Source: Anopheles merus
Taxonomy: Eukaryota > Arthropoda > Insecta > Diptera > Culicidae
DNA length: 64,000 nucleotides
NCBI RefSeq assembly: GCF_017562075.2
Contig: NC_054083.1
Span: forward strand, 21,883,428 to 21,947,427
Direction of reading: 5' to 3'
In this document: positions 58,365-64,000 of the stretch, one piece after another
How the letters are laid out: each line of letters starts with the position of its first letter
How positions within the stretch are numbered: position 1 is the stretch's first letter
Program-made: the position numbers and the translations under genes
Notes under the pieces: model-generated
Databases searched by the model: none
Told to the model about the DNA's origin: nothing
What the model saw: the letters and a program-made list of their open reading frames with translations, nothing else

Positions 58365-61300
58365 TACGATACTGACGATACTTTCTGCAAGAAACAACCG
58401 GAACGGAAGGGGAGGCGGTACGGAAGCCACAAACAAAGGGCAACACATCGGGATAAGGTTAATTTGCTTCGCGGTGGATTATTGCTCCGGCACGTGATTT
58501 AGCAAAACTGGTTTTGGCTGGTCGGGAGCTCATTTTGTTCCAATTATTAGCTACACGCCAAATTACATGTCATTTACACGCTGGTTGACTTTAGTAAAGC
58601 CGGGTTCGATGGGGAATTGACATGTGTGTGCGTGGAAGTGTGTAGTAGTGTGCTGGTGAGACGGTTACAAATTAGTTACATTATTATGATACAATTATGT
58701 ATTTTCCCCGAATCAATTTGAATAATGAGTTCAAGCAACTCCGCACTAGAGCTTGAGATTAGACTTTGGTCACTTCATGTACACATATTAGTGTACTAAA
58801 CCGCTCGAAAGAGTCAACCTCAAACGAAATAAAATTGGCTAAACTATTTCTATAAAGGTCCTTTCATATCCAATTCATGTGTTCAGTGACATGCTTTTAT
58901 TCTACTTCCTACTTGCAGTATTCCGCGGTCAACGTAGTGTGTCGTAGCGTTTTGAACGTAAACAAATAACATTAGGCTTCTCTTTTTCATTAGTAGCACG
59001 CGGAAGGACAACTTTGTTTTTGCTCTCGATATTATCAAATCTGATAAATACCTCTGGAAAAACGTTTTAGGTAAAATGAGTTGCTAATTCCAATTATTCT
59101 AACAATGGGTCTAGATTATTCTAGCCTCAAAGCTAGAATTAGATTCGAGTACCTGCTCGAAAAAATGGCACAACAAGGTAATGTTTACATTTATCCCAAG
59201 GTGCATTAAAGTGATGGAATCTAAAATCAAAGTATATGTAGTTCAGTTGGTCTCATAGCATGTTTTTTATAACCAAATTTGAACATCACTTTTTGACAGG
59301 ACGGGTGAAAACTTTTGCTCAAACAAGCTTTCTGGTAACTTTACGAATACACAAAAGAATCTTAAAAACTTCATTCAGAAGCAGAAGCGATAAAAATCAG
59401 CATTCTAAATTCATACAATAATAATAATAAGCCCACCTTTATATTATACCCACTTAGATAGCTGCACGAAAACTGCTATACAATGCAAACAGCTGACAGG
59501 TTGAAATTTCAGCCTACAAACTTAAAACGCAATCGGCACCAACGACCCATTCTCTATTTTAAACTAGAAAATTAAATTTTTATCCTTGTTAGTGGAACAA
59601 TAGTCACCATCTGGGATATATGTTTCATACCCACTTAACGGTTGCGTTCTGTCTTATAAGATGTCCATGGTTCCAATAAGGATGAAAGATATTTCAAAAC
59701 CATGTTTTTTTGTTTCAAATGAGTTATATTGTTTGAAAACATGTTAAAACGTCGATTCAAACCGTTTGAAATCATACATCAGCTCAAACCTTCAGTGCGG
59801 TAGAGATGTTCATTTCACGAAAACTTACATCAAACACTTGTCTCTTCGAATCAAACTTTGCTATCTTAACTTCCCACTCTCAATCAACGCTTCGAATCGA
59901 TTTGCTCACGAGAGGATACTATCAGGCACAGTAATCAAAACGTTCGATCTTGCGTCGTGCGTACGGAAGTCCATAAATTAGTTTACACCAGTTTCGCTAC
60001 GGTAGCGATATCGGATGTTATCGCACAAATTATCATGTCGGTCGCTCTTTCTCCACCGGCAGGGGAGCAAGACGTATTTGGCAGAGCAACATATTCCCCC
60101 CGCCCTAGGACTGGTAATGGTTATCGCGACCGGCCCTGCCACGATTGTGCCTGTGTCAAAGGCATTTGGCGATAGTGATGATTGAACTTTCTAAAAATAA
60201 ACTTTTATCAACGCTCCGAGTCGTGCGCGAGTAGTTATAATATCTAGACTACCATGATTAATGGTGCTGCATTTACAGCTCGCCGGTAAACAAAAAAAAA
60301 ACGAAAACAAATCACACCCCTTCGGTATGATGTATTCGCTCTGTGGAGGCGTGCTGTGGGTGTGGTTGGCCTTCGTTTCGACGCTTTGCTCCCGATCATG
60401 CTGATGTGCAGAATTGTGCAGCGCAAACTTTCTTCATCCGTGTCGATAAGCACACGGTAAAAGACCGCGTCATAAATCGTGCACTAATTTCAATTGGAAT
60501 TAGTGAGACCGAGAAAGACAGAGAAAGACAGAGAAAGAGACAGAGAGTGCAGCGTGCAAATTGGGAACCGATTGTGTGTCACCGGAAGGGCTGTTTGCTT
60601 GGTTGCATTCGGGTTTCGGTGAACTTTTGCAGCGACTGCTGCTTGCTTGCTGTGTCCTACATACGTGCGTGTGACGTGTTTATGACGTATTTATGCCATT
60701 CCGGGCACGGTCGGACAGTACCGTTCGGAAAGGCATCCAATTGGGGATGGGGGATCGATTTTGGATGGGTCTGTCAATTCGATTCGACACGATTAGCAAT
60801 CGTATCAATGGAATAATAAAATTTTATGACGCAGGCGAGATTTTAACGCACACAACGCTGTGCGCCAAGTGGTGATTAAGATTATGGCGTGGAAAGTTGG
60901 AGAAATTGTGCTTTGGGGAGGGTATCGCTTTATGTTGCTTGCACAGAAAATAAAGTACCGTTCAGCTTTATTACGTGTCCTAATCATAATTACATTGTAC
61001 AATATGCGACAACATTAATGAATATAGTTCAGTTAAATTGACAAAACTACGCCTGACGGGACAATTGTGTATATTAAGCTTTCTAATTTTTACATTTAAT
61101 TTGAAAATGGTTTATCATGTGTTTCTATTTTGTACTCTTTTCCACAAATGACTACATCCATATTAGATTGATTTATGGAAATAAGATGTAAAAAATGGTT
61201 ACACAATGATAATTTGCTATCCAAAGGGATTTCTTCACTGCGTAGATTTCCAACACAATACATACAAACACCATTGAAACAGATTCTCAATAAAACTACT

Positions 61301-63867
61301 CTGAATTTTCTTGCTTTTACTGCCACTTTTACGCCCTACTATTGCACTTTATGCACGATCCGACGAAGTTGTTGAACTCTGCAGCACTTGCCATGACTCA
61401 TCAAAAGATGAGCAGAAAAACCGATCGATTCGCTTATCAGTCGCGTACTTTGACGACCGATTCGCACACCATGCGCGCCCAGTATGCCGCCCAGCGCAGT
61501 GAAAAGCGTTATCTGATCATCGGGATTGAACCAGAAGAGTGCCTCGAGGGCACGGCATTTGGCACATAGATTCGTCTGCCTATTTTCGCCCTCCCCTGAG
61601 CCCATGTCCATGCTTCGCTTCCCGCCAGTGTCTGCAACGCCAGATGGTATACCTTGGGGCACCATGTACACTCCCAGTCGGCATGCCCAGTGGAGCCGTA
61701 TTAAACACCGCAAAGTAGGGCTATAATTTAATCGCTAATTTGCAAGAAAAAGGGGTGATATAAATGTTAAAAAATAATTTTAAACTACAACACGCATTAG
61801 CACGGCAACCTCCTGCAATCTCCTGGGTGGCCAATCCCCCATTATCGCAGCGTATTAATGTATATTAAAATGCGAAATGACTCATTGATTGATTAGTTTC
61901 ATGAGGTTTCGTGAAACATGCGTATTAAAATAATTGATCGCTCGTCGTATTTCATCTGCTAACGAGCAACGTGAAACCTCTGGCTGCCAGTGTGCATCAT
62001 GGCTCAATTAATTTACCACCCACAGTGCTTATTATGGTGCTGGGTTTTGTTTTGTGTGATCATGGTTTTACTCTTCTTTTTTGTGCAGCTGATATGCTGC
62101 ATACATATTTCATTATAATGTATTTCAATGATTTTTTTAGGTATGTTTGATTCCAATGCACGTTTCAGAGCGTTAAAACATATCGACAGCAATTAATGTG
62201 TATTTTGCTACTTTAAATTGCTACTTTAATTTTCACTGTTACCAACACTGTCTAACCAACACAGTGGATACGCTCAACAATATTGCCAACATACGCACAC
62301 ACGCAGAATTATCTAACTCTTCGTCCCGCGGTCTGTGTAGTCTCATTTTTCCGCCCCATCACGCGTCGATTTCAAATGCTCTGGTCTGCCTACCCGTCTG
62401 CCGTGTCTGCCGTGCCTGCCTGCCTGCTTGTCAGACTGTGCACTGTCAAATGAAAACTCAATTATTAACGCCATATTCAATTTCCGCCATATTTTCCATC
62501 CACTCCCGAATGATGAGCGAGACACCGCGCACTGGGCACGTGTAGTATCAGGTGGTTTGAAATTTTGTCACAGGCCCTGTTTCGTCAGTGATGTGAAATC
62601 AGAAACCCGTCGGATTCCCCGAACGCGCGAACACGACGTTTAGGAAATTTCCATTCGCAGATGAAGATTAGCAAACGGTGGAACGGTATTTAAGATGCTA
62701 AGCATCATCTAGGTCGCTTTTGCGTCGTAAAGCTTGAAATGGTGGGGTGGGACTTGATATTTTGTAAATTAAAGAAGAAACTCGCCGCCCCCCCCAGCTC
62801 CGGTTGGTATTGATTTCCGGCACAGCACGAGCTGAGATTCGTTTGAGCGATACAATTCTGTCCAATTTTCCAATCGCTCACTGATTGGTATCTTCGTTCT
62901 CGTTCGACGCTCGGCGACCAGCATACGGAACAACGGCTCATTAGCCGAAACGTCGCAACTGATCATCGTTGAACGTTTGCGTCGTTCGGCATCGAGGACA
63001 AGCTCCCTGTCTCCCTGAACCACACACACACATACACACTCTCACACACACTCATCAACATGGTGAAAACGTGTCCCAGTGTGGTGATGAAAATCGGTGT
63101 TAAAAGACATTTCGTCACCTTTCGGACCGGGGTCCGACCAATCAACCGAGACCGCCGAGAGTCTGGTGTTGATGGTTGAATTTAATTTAGTTGACCTTCT
63201 TCAAGCTTTTCCTGGTGATCCTGGAGGCGAAAGGACACTTTAAATCGACACTCTTGTCACCTGTGGGGAACACTGTGTGCAAACTTTGTTTCTTTTTTTT
63301 TTGGTTGGCAAGGATTATCCTTTCCTTTAGTTCGGGTCAGAGAGAAGTTTCGGGTAAAGAAGTCCTCAAAGTTTTCAGCCGACAGACTTGGGTTTGGGAT
63401 GCACGTCCTGGAAAACGGAAGAAAATGAAATTGCAATAAATAGAGAGTGAACAAATAATATATTACTTTCCAGTTCAGGTGGAACAACGGTTTGTATTAT
63501 AATGGGGGAAAATAATTCAATTGAAAAGTATTCCGTTGTTGATTGATGGAAAAGTAAACGAGAAATAATAATACAGCAAGTGTAGATGTTTATTTACATA
63601 AACGTAGAAATCTAGATGTAGATATTGGGCATATGTAGACATGATCGAACAGTTCGTTAAAAGTCTAGTCAAAGATGAATCGCTTTGTTTGTGAAGTTAT
63701 AGTGTTGCGTACAGCAATAATGTGTTTTTAAGCAGAAACAAGTCATCAATGTTTATTTAACCGTCTCTACCACACACACACACAAACTCTCATACACTTT
63801 GTAACAACTTGTTGTTGTTTAAAAGACTTGTGATTTTATGGTCGCTTCTTCTCCTCCTCCCTTCCAG
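58365..63867. other. intronic DNA, no confident gene
   Basis: AT-rich at 58640-59770. A ~10-bp AGAAAGACAG repeat occurs at 60511-60545 and a CTGCC repeat at 62389-62430. The segment 61800-62040 is rich in ATTAAT/TTGATTGATT homeodomain-type sites and could be regulatory (inference). Acceptor-like TTTTTTGTGCAG ends at 62088 and TTTTTTTAG|GTATGT is at 62140, without coding exons. A 39-codon ORF at 63060 is discussed under findings. Confidence 0.4.
60511..60545 (+). repeat. 10-bp purine tandem repeat
   Basis: About three copies of AGAAAGACAG, the last imperfect. It explains the E-K-D-R-E-R run in the frame at 60343-60816. Confidence 0.85.
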
Positions 63868-64000
63868 GATTTTAATGTTCGATTTTTACTCCGACATGCT
63901 GAACGATAAATCATTACTTCTACTTTGCCGTTCGCTCTGGGCGAAGGTTATAATAGCTTTATTTTGTGGTTTTTGGATGTACAAGACCGCACCAAATGCA
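63868..64000 (+). CDS. candidate exon running off the window (weak)
   Basis: A strong pyrimidine tract (CTTCTTCTCCTCCTCCCTTC) and CAG end at 63867. One frame is then open to the last base. It contains ATG at 63875 and encodes 42 residues (MFDFYSDMLNDKSLLLLC, then KVIIALFCGFWMY, a hydrophobic stretch). Entry would need a phase-2 upstream exon. The exons ending at 24206 (phase 0) and 55251 (phase 1) would meet stops here, so it does not fit them directly. A 42-codon open run is not rare by chance. The acceptor quality is the main support. Confidence 0.22.

Noticed and set aside
62120..62146. Third ratchet-site candidate TTTTTTTAG|GTATGT at 62140
   Set aside because: The pyrimidine tract is short and T-only, the acceptor is TAG and the donor is GTATGT, so it is much weaker than the two accepted sites.

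Overview
The window looks like long-intron or intergenic DNA from an insect, most likely a mosquito and probably Anopheles. Evidence is a mid-40s percent GC estimated by eye, very many (CA)n/(TG)n tracts, GT-rich stretches resembling mosquito 5' untranslated regions, a decayed RTE-like retrotransposon, tRNA-derived SINEs, and two insect-type recursive (ratchet) splice sites. No complete gene is visible. Most long open frames are translations of simple repeats or unsupported frames. The genus call is inference.

The coding signal is sparse and all on the + strand. The best exon ends at 24206 with a strong donor. Its Ser/Thr/Ala-rich frame has GC-biased third positions and ends in a Cys-rich segment. 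Two zero-length exons, at 37278|37279 and 58358|58359, have a branch-like motif, a pyrimidine tract and CAG|GTAAGT. Together they suggest one intron that starts at 24207, runs past most or all of the window, and is removed stepwise. A second, independent start-type exon lies at 55191-55251, about 125 bp downstream of a palindromic CRE. Weaker candidate exons lie at 724-816, 42233-42368 and 63868-64000. I do not recognise the gene or genes.

Repeats by region. 2.4-4.3 kb: a degenerate 18-bp GATTCAT array that has taken a 5'-truncated RTE-like element and SINE copies. 6.9-8.2 kb: two more SINEs with target duplications. 11.5-15.5 kb: GT/GA-rich low-complexity DNA with long TG and GA tracts. 17.6-18.2 kb: a 10-bp minisatellite in inverted arms. 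25.4-25.8 kb: a 12-bp quasi-palindromic minisatellite. 47.2-48.9 kb: an AT-rich composite with three copies of a terminal-repeat motif, small tandem repeats, a perfect hairpin and an unidentified ORF remnant. 53.4-54.0 kb: an apparent 611-bp MITE with inverted termini.

The rest (about 8.2-11.5, 18.2-21.9, 25.8-37.2, 37.3-47.2, 48.9-53.4 and 58.4-63.8 kb) shows no gene I can support. It may hold enhancers or untranslated exons that cannot be called from a single sequence.
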